Numbered from the stretch's first letter, positions 41,832-50,608 are shown. The stretch is 64,000 nt of DNA from Lentzea alba (GCF_011067745.1 NZ_JAAMPJ010000017.1:124001-188000), one strand, 5' to 3'. The notes: generated by a model from the sequence alone, not told the origin. Numbers and translations are program-made.

Positions 41832-43158
41832 ACCCGCGTACCTTCTCCCAGTCCGTGATCGCCGCCTCGAACGCGTCGAGCTCGACCTTCGCCGCGTTCA
41901 GGTAGTGGTCGACGACCTCCTTGCCGAACGCCTCCCGCGCGATCTCGCTGGCCGCGAACAGGTCCGCGGCCTCACGCAGCGTCGTGGGCACGGTCGGCCG
42001 GTCCGAGGCGTAGGCGTTGCCGACGAACTCGTCCTCGAGCTCCAGCTTCTGCTCGACGCCGTGCAGGCCGGCCGCGATCAACGCCGCCACCGCGAGGTAG
42101 GGGTTCACGTCGCCACCGGGTACCCGGTTCTCGAACCGCAAAGACTGACCGTGGCCGACGACCCGCAACGCGCACGTCCGGTTGTCCCGGCCCCACGCGA
42201 CGGCGGTCGGCGCGAACGACCCCTTCACGAAACGCTTGTAGGAGTTGATGTTCGGCGCGAGGAAGTAGGTGAACTCCCGCAACGCGGCGAGCTGCCCGGC
42301 GACGAAGTGCTTCATCATCTCCGACATGCCGTGGCCCTCGGCGAACACCGGCTCGCCGTCCTTGGAGCGCAGCGACAGGTGGATGTGGCAGGAGTTGCCC
42401 TCGCGTTCGTTGTACTTCGCCATGAACGTGAGCGACTTGCCCTGCTGTGAGGCGATCTCCTTGGAGCCGTTCTTGTAGATGGCGTGCTGGTCGCACGTCC
42501 GCAGCGCCGTCGTGTAGCGGAACGCGATCTCGTGCTGGCCGGGGTTGCACTCGCCCTTGGCCGACTCGACGACCATGCCCGCGCCCGTCATGCCGTTGCG
42601 AATGGCCCGCAGCAACGGCTCAACGCGCGCGGTGCCGAGCAACGAGTAGTCGACGTTGTACTGGTTGGACGGTGTGAGGTTGCGGTAGCCGGCGTTCCAG
42701 GCCTGCTCGTACGTGTCGTCGAAGACGATGAACTCGAGCTCGGTGCCGACGTAGCACTCCAGCCCGAGCGCGGCGAGCCGGTCGAGCTGCTTGCGCAGGA
42801 TCTGCCGCGGCGAGGCGACGACGGGATCGCCGTTCTCCCACACGAGATCGCACATGACGAGCGCGGTGCCCTCCTGCCACGGCACCCGGCGCAGCGTCTC
42901 GACGTCCGGCTTCATCACGAAGTCGCCGTACCCGCGGTCCCAGCTGGACATTTCGAAACCGCTGACGGGGTTCATCTCGACGTCGACGGCGAGCAGGTAG
43001 TTGCAGCCCTCCGCGGAGTGGCCGAGCACCTCGTCGAGGAAGTACCGGGCAGCGCAACGCTTGCCCTGCAGGCGACCCTGCATGTCCACGATCGCGACCA
43101 GGACGGTGTCGATCTCACCGCTGTCCACGGCCTCGCGCAACTCCTCGACGGTCAGCAT
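41818..43158 (-). CDS. Glutamine-synthetase-like gamma-glutamylamine synthetase
   Basis: A 446-residue GlnA-family protein: 'GYGDFVMKPD', metal-site 'GTELEFIVF', 'ESAKGECNPGQHEIAF', 'NEREGNSCHIHLSL' and 'ALRVVGHGQSLRFENRVPGGDVNPYLAVAALIAAG'. It lacks the adenylylated Tyr loop of true GlnA and matches the PuuA/GlnA3/GlnA4 group that joins glutamate to an amine with ATP. ATG 43158 follows GGAGG. It leads the operon and faces the permease gene across a 111-nt gap. Confidence 0.9.
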   Translation of the reverse strand: MLTVEELREAVDSGEIDTVLVAIVDMQGRLQGKRCAARYFLDEVLGHSAEGCNYLLAVDVEMNPVSGFEMSSWDRGYGDFVMKPDVETLRRVPWQEGTALVMCDLVWENGDPVVASPRQILRKQLDRLAALGLECYVGTELEFIVFDDTYEQAWNAGYRNLTPSNQYNVDYSLLGTARVEPLLRAIRNGMTGAGMVVESAKGECNPGQHEIAFRYTTALRTCDQHAIYKNGSKEIASQQGKSLTFMAKYNEREGNSCHIHLSLRSKDGEPVFAEGHGMSEMMKHFVAGQLAALREFTYFLAPNINSYKRFVKGSFAPTAVAWGRDNRTCALRVVGHGQSLRFENRVPGGDVNPYLAVAALIAAGLHGVEQKLELEDEFVGNAYASDRPTVPTTLREAADLFAASEIAREAFGKEVVDHYLNAAKVELDAFEAAITDWEKVRGFERL

Positions 43159-43269
43159 CCCGCGTTCCTCCAAAGGTATGTCAGCGAGCCATTGGCGGCT
43201 ACATCTTGACACCACCGGCTCTTGAGCGCCACCCTCAGCCACCGGGTTAAAGGACTATTAGGAGTCCAT

Positions 43270-44694
43270 ATGGCCAAGCACGTCGAGTACGAGAAGGTGG
43301 GCAGCGATTACCTGGAGCACCGTCAGCTCAAACGGGGCGCGGCGGGCTGGGTCCTGCTGGCCGGGCTGGGTGTCTCGTACGTGATCTCCGGCGACTTCGC
43401 CGGGTGGAACTTCGGTCTGGCCCAGGGTGGCTGGGGCGGAATGCTGGTCGCCACGATCCTGATGGCGACGATGTACACGTGCATGGTGTTCGGTCTCGCC
43501 GAACTGGCCTCCGCACTGCCGGTCGCGGGCGCCGGCTACGGGTTCGCGAGGCGCGCGCTCGGCCCGTTGGGCGGGTACGCAACAGGTATCGCCATTCTGA
43601 TCGAGTACGCCATCGCGCCCGCGGCGATCTCGGTGTTCATCGGCGACTACATCAAGGCACTGGGCATTTTGGACGCCACGTGGCCGGTGTACCTCGCGTG
43701 CTACGTGATCTTCGTCGGCATCCACCTCTACGGCGTCGGCGAGGCTCTGCGGCTGATGTTCGTGATCACCGGCGTCGCGGTGGTCGCCCTGGTCGCGTTC
43801 GTGGCGGGCATGATCCCGAAGTTCGACTCCGCCAAGCTGTTCGACATCGGCGACGGTTCGTTCCTGCCGATGGGCGTCACCGGGGCGTGGGGCGCGATCG
43901 TGTTTGCGATCTGGTTCTTCCTCGCGGTGGAAGGCGTACCGCTGGCCGCCGAGGAAGCGCGAGACCCCAAGCGCGACATGCCGCGCGGCATCATCGGCGC
44001 GATGGTGGCGCTGCTGGTGTTCGCGGCGGCGATCTTGCTGGTGGCACCCGGTGGTGCGGGGTCGAAGGTGCTGGAGGCGTCCGGAAACCCGTTGCCCGAG
44101 GCGGTTCGCGCCGCGTACGGCGGCGACACCTTCCTGGCGCAGCTGGTGAACTACGTGGGCCTGGCCGGCCTGGTGGCGTCCTTCTTCTCGATCATCTACG
44201 CCTACTCGCGGCAGCTGTTCGCGTTGTCCCGCGCGGGCTACCTGCCGCGCTGGCTGTCGAAGACCGGCAAGCGCAAGACGCCGTACCTGGCCCTGATCGT
44301 GCCCGGCACGATCGGGTTCGTGCTGGCCACGATCATGAAGACGGTCGACCCGGTGACGGGTGGCGCGCGGCTCATCAACATCGCGGTGTTCGGTGCTGCC
44401 TTGTCTTACGTGCTGATGATGGTGTCGCACATCGTGTTGCGTAAGACGGCACCGGAGTTGCCACGGCCGTACCGGACTCCTGGCGGTGTGGTCACCACGA
44501 GCGTTGCTCTGGTACTGGCGGTTGCCGCTGTGATCGCGACGTTCTTCGTCGACGAGATCGCTGCGGCGGTGACGGCGGGCATCGTGTTGCTCGCTGTTGC
44601 CTACTACTGGTTCTACAGCCGTCATCACCTGGTCGCGAACGCTCCCGAAGAGGAGTTCGCGGCGATCGCCAAGGCGGAGGCGGAGCTCGACTGA
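43270..44694 (+). CDS. APC-superfamily amine permease (ethanolamine permease-like)
   Basis: A 474-residue transporter with about twelve helices. The characteristic start is 'LKRGAAGWVLLAGLGVSYVISGDFAGWNFGL', followed by 'ELASALPVAGAGYGFARRALGP' and 'EGVPLAAEEARDPKRDMPRGI', features of the Eat/ethanolamine permease group. It imports an amine with protons. AGGAG lies 4 nt before ATG 43270. Divergence from the gamma-glutamylamine synthetase operon links uptake to breakdown. Confidence 0.85.
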   Translation: MAKHVEYEKVGSDYLEHRQLKRGAAGWVLLAGLGVSYVISGDFAGWNFGLAQGGWGGMLVATILMATMYTCMVFGLAELASALPVAGAGYGFARRALGPLGGYATGIAILIEYAIAPAAISVFIGDYIKALGILDATWPVYLACYVIFVGIHLYGVGEALRLMFVITGVAVVALVAFVAGMIPKFDSAKLFDIGDGSFLPMGVTGAWGAIVFAIWFFLAVEGVPLAAEEARDPKRDMPRGIIGAMVALLVFAAAILLVAPGGAGSKVLEASGNPLPEAVRAAYGGDTFLAQLVNYVGLAGLVASFFSIIYAYSRQLFALSRAGYLPRWLSKTGKRKTPYLALIVPGTIGFVLATIMKTVDPVTGGARLINIAVFGAALSYVLMMVSHIVLRKTAPELPRPYRTPGGVVTTSVALVLAVAAVIATFFVDEIAAAVTAGIVLLAVAYYWFYSRHHLVANAPEEEFAAIAKAEAELD

Positions 44695-44706
44695 CGATGT
44701 GCATTC

Positions 44707-44744
44707 CCCACGTTGGCACGGCCTCGATGCTGTGCCAACGTGGG
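44707..44744. terminator. Bidirectional hairpin terminator
   Basis: CCCACGTTGGCAC (44707-44719) and its exact complement (44732-44744) form a 13-bp stem with a 12-nt loop, ending against the stop codon of the convergent STAND gene. Confidence 0.75.
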
Positions 44745-46715
44745 TCAGCCGAAGCGGATGAGATCCAGACTGGAGAAGTGCATCAGCTCGACCCAACTGA
44801 TCGGGACCGACGATGCCAACCCTGACAGAAAACTCGTCACGACAGCGACTCCGCGAACGTCTCTCAACCCGCGGAACGCTCGCAAAGCGCGGTTGTACTG
44901 CCGCTCGGCCTCCAACCGATTGCTCTGTTCGCGATGGGTGTGCCCGAGCTGGATCGCCGCGACGATCCCGGTGTGCGAGTCGGAGAGGTCCGCTTCCTTC
45001 ACCACGTGCTCGAGTATTGCCGCGGCCGTCGCCGGATCGCCGAGCCTGCGACGTACCGTGGCCTGGTTGACCTGCACCCGGAGCGCCCCCAGCTCGTCAC
45101 CGATCTCGCGGCGAATCTCCAAGGCCCGGTCGTACAGCTCGTCTGCTTCGTCCAGTTCACCGAGCATCTGACGTGCGTTGCCCAGATTGGTCAACGCGGA
45201 GCTCTCCAGATTTCGATCAGCAACCTCTGTTGCGTAGGCCAACACCATCTCGTGCTGCACCACCGCATCCGCGGCCAGCCGCGCGGCAAGCAGAGAACTG
45301 CCGAACAACAAGCGCGCCCTCGCCTCACCGTCAACGTCCTTCAAGCGGCGGCAGGCGTCGACGGCGCTACGCGCCACATCGCTCCAACGACCGGGGTTTC
45401 TCAGGTAGAGGTACGGCTTCATGGCCGCAGCCAGTGCGCGCTTGTGCGTGTTGGTGGCCGACTCGAACACAGACACGAGGTTCAGATACTCGTCGTCCAT
45501 CCACATCAGTGCTTCGTCCCAGGTGGAGAACCTGTTGTCCGGAATCGCGGCGGGGTCGAGCCATCCAGCCGCGCTCCGCGCACCCCGCAGGTAGTGGTCA
45601 GTCAGTCGCACACCGGCACGCCGACAGAGTTGATCTTCCCTTGCGAGTTCGGCCGTGAACAGTCGCAGCAGGTCGTGCATCGCCCACCGACTGCGATCCC
45701 GACGATCGACCAACGACGCCCGCTGAAGACGCTGCAGCATCAGCCGGGCTGCGCGATTCCCCGCCTGGAAGAGGTGGGCCGCGGCCTCCAGGCTCATGTC
45801 CGGCCCCCGGTTGACCCCGAGCAGGCGCAACGCACGCTGCTCGCCCTCGCCGAGTTGCCGGTACGACAGCGCAAAGGCCGCCCTCGCAGAGAGGGCGTCC
45901 TCCTCCATGTCGAGCTCGCTGAGGCGAGTCTGTTCGTCTTCCAGCGCCGCCACCAGATCCTCGACCGTGGGGTGCGAGTCCGTCCCGAGCAGTGCGACCG
46001 CGGTGTGCAACGCAAGAGGCAGCCAGCCGCACAACTCCACGAGCCGAGCCGTTCCATCCGCGGAGGTGTTCGTGTCGTACTCCGCAGATAGACGTGTCCG
46101 AAGCAACTCCACACACGCGTCAGTCGGCAGCACGGGCACCGTCACATGCCGAGCGTTCTCCAACGCCGCAAGCCGACGCCTGCTCGTCACCAGCGACCGA
46201 TGGCCAGGATGACCCGGAAGCAGCGGAAGCACCTGTGCCGCCGACAAGGCGTTGTCGACGATCAGCAACGTCGGCGGCATCTCGGCGAGAACTGTCCGCC
46301 AAAGCCACATGCGCGCCTGGTCGTCCGGCGGCACCTGCTCTGCTCGCATCCCCACGGCCACCAGCAGTGAGCCGAGTGCATGGGACACCGTGACCGGCTG
46401 ATCATCGCAGCCACGCATGTCGATCATCACGACACCACCGGGGAACTCATCTCGCACCTGCCACGCGACGTGCGTGACCAGCGCTGTTTTCCCGACTCCG
46501 GGAAGTCCCGCGACAGCCGCGACGGCAACCGGTGAATCAGGGCTCAACACGCCGCGCAACTCCGCGACCTGCTCGGCCCTGCCGACGAACAACCGTCGCG
46601 GAGGCAAGCCGTTCAACCCGATCGGTTGTGGAAGGGCCTCGTTCATCGTCACGGTGCCGACCTGCACGACCGTTCCGGCAACTGAGCCTTGCACACGATT
46701 GATCTGCTTGGGCAC
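44745..46715 (-). CDS. STAND/NB-ARC NTPase with TPR region (tandem paralogue 1)
   Basis: A 656-residue protein. The N-terminal tag (5-26) contains 'AGTVVQVGTV'. The NB-ARC domain has Walker A GLPGVGKT (70-77), Walker B TLLIVDNA, VTSRRRLAAL, GWLPLALHT and a true MHD (346-348). About seven TPR-like helical pairs follow, with a hydrophobic C-terminus (SSVPISWVELMHFSS). It closely resembles its neighbour (GGVVMIDMRG, WLWRTVLAE), so the two arose by duplication. Start GTG 46715 is 6 nt after a CACAAT -10-like box, suggesting a leaderless mRNA. Confidence 0.87.
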   Translation of the reverse strand: MPKQINRVQGSVAGTVVQVGTVTMNEALPQPIGLNGLPPRRLFVGRAEQVAELRGVLSPDSPVAVAAVAGLPGVGKTALVTHVAWQVRDEFPGGVVMIDMRGCDDQPVTVSHALGSLLVAVGMRAEQVPPDDQARMWLWRTVLAEMPPTLLIVDNALSAAQVLPLLPGHPGHRSLVTSRRRLAALENARHVTVPVLPTDACVELLRTRLSAEYDTNTSADGTARLVELCGWLPLALHTAVALLGTDSHPTVEDLVAALEDEQTRLSELDMEEDALSARAAFALSYRQLGEGEQRALRLLGVNRGPDMSLEAAAHLFQAGNRAARLMLQRLQRASLVDRRDRSRWAMHDLLRLFTAELAREDQLCRRAGVRLTDHYLRGARSAAGWLDPAAIPDNRFSTWDEALMWMDDEYLNLVSVFESATNTHKRALAAAMKPYLYLRNPGRWSDVARSAVDACRRLKDVDGEARARLLFGSSLLAARLAADAVVQHEMVLAYATEVADRNLESSALTNLGNARQMLGELDEADELYDRALEIRREIGDELGALRVQVNQATVRRRLGDPATAAAILEHVVKEADLSDSHTGIVAAIQLGHTHREQSNRLEAERQYNRALRAFRGLRDVRGVAVVTSFLSGLASSVPISWVELMHFSSLDLIRFG

Positions 46716-46727
46716 CGCAGGATTGTG
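46715..46727 (-). promoter_or_regulatory. Leaderless promoter candidate of STAND paralogue 1
   Basis: On the minus strand CACAAT (46727 to 46722) is followed by 6 nt and then the GTG start. The same hexamer and spacing occur before the neighbouring paralogue. No good -35 was seen. Confidence 0.45.
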
Positions 46728-46773
46728 CCTGACGTACAGATGATCACCCTCCCACGGCCTTCGTGATCAGGAT

Positions 46774-48714
46774 CTACAAGAAGTGGTCCACGTAGGCGAA
46801 CCAGTCATCATCCTCATCTGACGGGTAGTCGCTCAGCTTCTGCACCATGCGCTCGATCGCGGCGGTGCCGCGATCGTCACCCAGATCCCTGCACGTCTCC
46901 AACGCACGTTCGTAGTTCTGGCGCGCAAGTCGCCGCAGCCCGGCGTCGCGGTAGGCGTGACCGAGTTGGACCGCGGCGATGACCTCGAGTGGGAAGCCTT
47001 CGATCTGTTGCTGTTCCAACGCCTCGGTGAGAGCGCGCAGCGCCAGCTTCTGCTTGCCGAGTTCGCGGTACACAGCACCGAGATTGATCAGCGTCCTCAG
47101 CGAGCCGAGCCGGTGCCCGGAGGTTCGCTGAACCGCTCGCACGTACTCGTACAGCTCCATGGCACCCATCGGGTCACCCAGTACCCGACGTGCGTTACCG
47201 ATGTTCACGAGCGCCATGCTCACCAGCGCGCTGTCCCCTGCGTTCCGGGCGTGGCTCAACCCCGTCTCGTACTCCCACAACGCATCCGCTACCCGGCGCG
47301 CCGAGAGGAACGCGTTGCCGAGAGCGTTGTGCGCGATCGCCGAACCGGCGTCGTCGTTCAGCCGAACGCACGCACGCACCGCGCAACGTGCGGCGAAGAT
47401 CCAGTCGCTCGCGGGTCGTCTGAGTTCGAAATACGGCTTCATCGCCGTACAAAGGTCACGCACGTGGTGGTCGGCAGCGAACGAGAAAACGGCGATCAGG
47501 TTGGGGAACTCGATGTCAGCCCACCTCAGCGCCTCCGCCCTGGTGCTGAACACAACAGGGAACTCGGCCTGGGGATCGAGGCACGTGGCCACGCCGCGTG
47601 CACCGTCCAAGTAGTGCTCGACCAACCGCACGCTCGCGACGGCACACTCGGTGTCGCCGAGTTCGGTCGCGTAGAGCCGAAGCAGATCGTGCATCAGCCA
47701 TCGCCCGAACGTTCCGCGCTCGATCAGCGAGGCGCGCTGCAACCGCCTCAGCATCCGGTCGGCCGCTCGCACGGGTGAGTCCAGCAGCCGAGCCGCAGCC
47801 TCGGCACTCACGTGAGGTCCCTTGTTGACCGCGAGCAGCCGCAATGCCCTGCGTTCCGCCTCGTCGAGCCGTTCGTACGACAGATTGAAGGCAGCACGCA
47901 CCGAGAGCGTGCCGTCGAGATCGAGCTCGGTGAGCCGTTCGCTCTCGTCTTCCAGCGCTTCGATCAGGTCGGTCACCGGCCGGCCTGGATCGGTGGCCAG
48001 CAGAGCGGCGACGGTTCGCAGCGCCAACGGCAACCCACCACACAACGACGAGAGCCGCTCCGCATGATCGCCCGCGTCGGTCAGCAGGCCGATCGCCGCT
48101 GCGGAGGGCAGTGCCGGCACCGTCATCCGCCCTCCCGGCAGCCCCGCGAGCCGGTGTCTGCTGGTCACCAGCACCTTGTGCGCGCCGTCACCGGGCAGCA
48201 GCGGCACCACCTGGTCCACCGCCGAGACGTTGTCGATCACCACCAGGATCGGGTGCTCGCCGTACTCCGCAAGCACGGTGCGCCACAGCCACGAGCGGCC
48301 GGGCAGATCCACCGGGACCCGCTCGGCGTGCACCCCCACGGCCCGCAAGAGCGAACCGAGCGCCGCGAACGCCGTGACCCGTTGTTCCTCGTCGTCGTAC
48401 CCGCGCATGTCGATCATCACGACACCGCCGGAAAACTCACGTTTGCGACTCGCCGCCACCCGCAACGCCAGGGCGGTCTTACCGATCCCCGCCAGCCCGT
48501 CCACCAGGACGACGGGCACACTCGCGTCCGGGCGCAGCAGGTCCGACAGCACCGCGACCTGCTCGTCCCTGCCGACGAACGTCGACTGCGGCGGGAGTCC
48601 TCCCAACGCGATCGCGGGCGGCGGGGCCTCGGCAATCGTGATGGAGCCCGCCTGCACAACGTTGCCGATCACTGTGCCGTGCACACCGTTGACCGTGTTC
48701 ACTCCGTGCGACAC
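46774..48714 (-). CDS. STAND/NB-ARC NTPase with TPR region (tandem paralogue 2)
   Basis: A 646-residue protein. The N-terminal tag contains 'VIGNVVQAGSITI'. The NB-ARC domain has Walker A GLAGIGKT (73-80), Walker B ILVVIDNV, VTSRHRLAGL, GGLPLALRT and MHD (341-343). A TPR array runs to about residue 620 (ALVNIGNARRVLGDPMGAMELYE), and the tail is acidic (YPSDEDDDWF). Proteins of this class act as ligand-gated ATP switches. It lies 58 nt upstream of its paralogue and has its own promoter-like element. It is divergent from the hydroxyacyl-CoA dehydrogenase gene. Confidence 0.87.
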   Translation of the reverse strand: MSHGVNTVNGVHGTVIGNVVQAGSITIAEAPPPAIALGGLPPQSTFVGRDEQVAVLSDLLRPDASVPVVLVDGLAGIGKTALALRVAASRKREFSGGVVMIDMRGYDDEEQRVTAFAALGSLLRAVGVHAERVPVDLPGRSWLWRTVLAEYGEHPILVVIDNVSAVDQVVPLLPGDGAHKVLVTSRHRLAGLPGGRMTVPALPSAAAIGLLTDAGDHAERLSSLCGGLPLALRTVAALLATDPGRPVTDLIEALEDESERLTELDLDGTLSVRAAFNLSYERLDEAERRALRLLAVNKGPHVSAEAAARLLDSPVRAADRMLRRLQRASLIERGTFGRWLMHDLLRLYATELGDTECAVASVRLVEHYLDGARGVATCLDPQAEFPVVFSTRAEALRWADIEFPNLIAVFSFAADHHVRDLCTAMKPYFELRRPASDWIFAARCAVRACVRLNDDAGSAIAHNALGNAFLSARRVADALWEYETGLSHARNAGDSALVSMALVNIGNARRVLGDPMGAMELYEYVRAVQRTSGHRLGSLRTLINLGAVYRELGKQKLALRALTEALEQQQIEGFPLEVIAAVQLGHAYRDAGLRRLARQNYERALETCRDLGDDRGTAAIERMVQKLSDYPSDEDDDWFAYVDHFL

Positions 48715-48726
48715 CGAACGATTGTG
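48714..48726 (-). promoter_or_regulatory. Leaderless promoter candidate of STAND paralogue 2
   Basis: CACAAT on the minus strand (48726 to 48721) lies 6 nt before GTG 48714, identical in sequence and spacing to the element at 46715-46727. It sits within the 56-nt divergent region shared with the dehydrogenase gene. Confidence 0.45.
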
Positions 48727-48770
48727 GCAGCACCACCTCGGTTCGAGATGCTCATGGCAGGATCGGGCGT

Positions 48771-49634
48771 GTGAGTGACATTCAACGAGTGGGAGTCGTC
48801 GGTTCCGGCCTCATGGGTTCCGGAATCGCCGAGGTGAGCGCCCGCGCCGGCCTCGACGTCATCGTCGCCGAGGTCAACGTGGACGCGGCCGCGGCAGCGC
48901 AGGGGCGGATCGCCTCATCGCTCGCCAGGGGCGTGAAGTCGGGGAAGCTGAGCGCAGAGGACCGCGAGGCCGCCCTGGCGCGCATCCGGTTCACCACCGA
49001 CATCGGCGAATTCGCCGACCGCCAGTTCGTGGTCGAGGCGGTCGCCGAGAACGAGCAGATCAAGACCGACGTCTTCACCGCGCTCGACAAGGTCGTGAAG
49101 GACGAGGACGCCATCTTCGCGTCCAACACGTCGTCCATCCCGATCATGAAGCTCGGCATGGCGACCCAGCGCCCCGAGCAGGTCATCGGCGTGCACTTCT
49201 TCAACCCGGTGCCCGTGCTGAAGCTGGTGGAGATCGTGCCGTCCCTGTTGACCGGCGCCACCACCCAGGACCGCGCGGAGTCGTTCGTGCGCACTGTCCT
49301 GGGCAAGGAGGTCATCCGCTCGCAGGACCGCGCCGGCTTCGTGGTCAACGCGCTGCTGATCCCCTACCTGCTCTCGTCGATCCGCATGCTGGAGTCCGGC
49401 TTCGCCTCGGCCGACGACATCGACAACGGCATGGTGCTCGGCTGCGCCCACCCGATGGGGCCGTTGAGGCTCACCGACCTGATCGGCCTCGACACCACGA
49501 AGGCCATCGCCGAGTCGATGTACGACGAGTTCAAGGAGCCGCTGTACTCGCCGCCGCCGCTGCTGCTGCGCATGGTGGACGCGGGCCTGCTGGGCAAGAA
49601 GTCGGGCCGCGGTTTCCACAACTACGCGAAGTGA
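48771..49634 (+). CDS. 3-hydroxybutyryl-CoA dehydrogenase
   Basis: A 287-residue 3-hydroxyacyl-CoA dehydrogenase with the NAD motif 'GVVGSGLMGSGIAEVSARAG', the catalytic His in 'GVHFFNPVPVLKLVEIV', 'NTSSIPI' and the C-terminal 'DLIGLDTTKAIAESMYDEF' and 'GRGFHNY'. It interconverts 3-hydroxyacyl-CoA and acetoacyl-CoA in fatty-acid or aromatic degradation or polyhydroxybutyrate-related metabolism. Start GTG 48771. It is monocistronic, ended by a strong terminator. Confidence 0.92.
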   Translation: MSDIQRVGVVGSGLMGSGIAEVSARAGLDVIVAEVNVDAAAAAQGRIASSLARGVKSGKLSAEDREAALARIRFTTDIGEFADRQFVVEAVAENEQIKTDVFTALDKVVKDEDAIFASNTSSIPIMKLGMATQRPEQVIGVHFFNPVPVLKLVEIVPSLLTGATTQDRAESFVRTVLGKEVIRSQDRAGFVVNALLIPYLLSSIRMLESGFASADDIDNGMVLGCAHPMGPLRLTDLIGLDTTKAIAESMYDEFKEPLYSPPPLLLRMVDAGLLGKKSGRGFHNYAK

Positions 49635-49641
49635 CGCGGTG

Positions 49642-49671
49642 AAGGGGAGCTCTCGGCCGAGAGCTCCCCTT
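49642..49671 (+). terminator. Perfect 30-nt palindromic terminator
   Basis: AAGGGGAGCTCTCGG is followed directly by its exact complement, with no spacer. It begins 8 nt after the dehydrogenase stop. Confidence 0.8.
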
Positions 49672-49705
49672 GATCAGCACGCGCCACACCCGCAATGCTG
49701 ATCAA
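49670..49705. repeat. Inverted repeat next to the start of the membrane-anchored unknown gene
   Basis: TTGATCAGCA (49670-49679) and TGCTGATCAA (49696-49705) flank 16 nt. The right arm ends directly before GTG 49706. It overlaps the preceding terminator by 2 nt and could be an operator or a second hairpin. Confidence 0.4.
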
Positions 49706-50503
49706 GTGCTGGCCGACATCGCAAGCAACGTCATCGCGAACATCGTCTTCTGGATCGGCCTCGGTCTCGCCGCGGCAGGGACGGTCCGGGTCGGCCAACG
49801 CCGGTTCCGCAGGTTCTTCGGGCTGGACACGAACCAGCAACTGGTCGTGTGCCTGTCGAACGTGTGGAACAGCTCGGCCAGCACGCGGCCGCGCGGGTAC
49901 TCGGTCACACTTCACGAACTGCGCGCCTCCGAGGGCGTGAACCGCCTGTTCGGCTCCGCGTCGTTCCGCCTCCCGGACATGGTCCGTGGCCTGGTCGACG
50001 CGATCTACCTCGGTCGCCACCGCTACGACTTCCGCACCTCGGTGAGCCCCTCGACGTCCGACGACCCGAAGCAGTTCACCGAGCTGAGCGGCAACCTCGT
50101 CGTGGTCGGCGGTGCCGTGCGCAACAGCATCCGGAGGCTCTACCTCGACGAGAACCTGGTGAGCCTCCGCCTGTCGAACGAACTGGAAGAAGCCGGCCCG
50201 CGGCAGCAGCAGTTCGCAGAGGTGCTGGGAGGGGCGGACGTCGGCAGGAAGATCACGTCCGAGGCCTTGGAACTCGCCGTGGTGGAACGGGTGCGCGACG
50301 CCGCGCGCGGCACGACGGTGGTGTTCTGCCTGGGCCGCAGAGGTGACACGACGTGGGCGGCCACCGAGTTCCTGGTCCGCAACTGGCGAAACCTGGAACG
50401 GGAGTTCGGCGACCGGCCGTTCGCGCTGTGCCTCGGCTTCCGCGACGTGAGCTACAGCTACAACTACCACCCGCCACGCCGCCTGGCCGTCGTGCACGGG
50501 TGA
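49706..50503 (+). CDS. Membrane-anchored protein of unknown family, possible Rossmann-like sensor
   Basis: A 265-residue protein. One N-terminal membrane helix (about 5-27, ASNVIANIVFWIGLGLAAAGTV) is followed by a soluble part with alternating strands and helices. These include 'QQLVVCLSNVW', 'NLVVVGGAVRNSIRRLYL' and 'TTVVFCLGRRGDTTWAATEFLVRNWRNLERE'. The GGxxxN strand-loop resembles nucleotide-binding Rossmannoid folds such as SLOG, but I cannot confirm this. Start GTG 49706 is preferred because a TTG at 49670 lies in the terminator. It is located between a dehydrogenase and the conservon cluster. Confidence 0.55.
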   Translation: MLADIASNVIANIVFWIGLGLAAAGTVRVGQRRFRRFFGLDTNQQLVVCLSNVWNSSASTRPRGYSVTLHELRASEGVNRLFGSASFRLPDMVRGLVDAIYLGRHRYDFRTSVSPSTSDDPKQFTELSGNLVVVGGAVRNSIRRLYLDENLVSLRLSNELEEAGPRQQQFAEVLGGADVGRKITSEALELAVVERVRDAARGTTVVFCLGRRGDTTWAATEFLVRNWRNLEREFGDRPFALCLGFRDVSYSYNYHPPRRLAVVHG

Positions 50504-50608
50504 CAGGCACCTGGACGGCCGCTCCGAGGAGCGAGCCACGTCAGCGACCGCGCTCACCGCGAGTCCCAGCTTCCTGTTCTTCGTGCTGACCGCCCAGCGC
50601 CTGACCGC

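Noticed and set aside
17672-48714. Assigning the STAND proteins as known anti-phage Avs-type systems
   Set aside because: None has a nuclease, TIR, protease or other effector domain and no effector gene is clearly adjacent, so only the general STAND class is supported.
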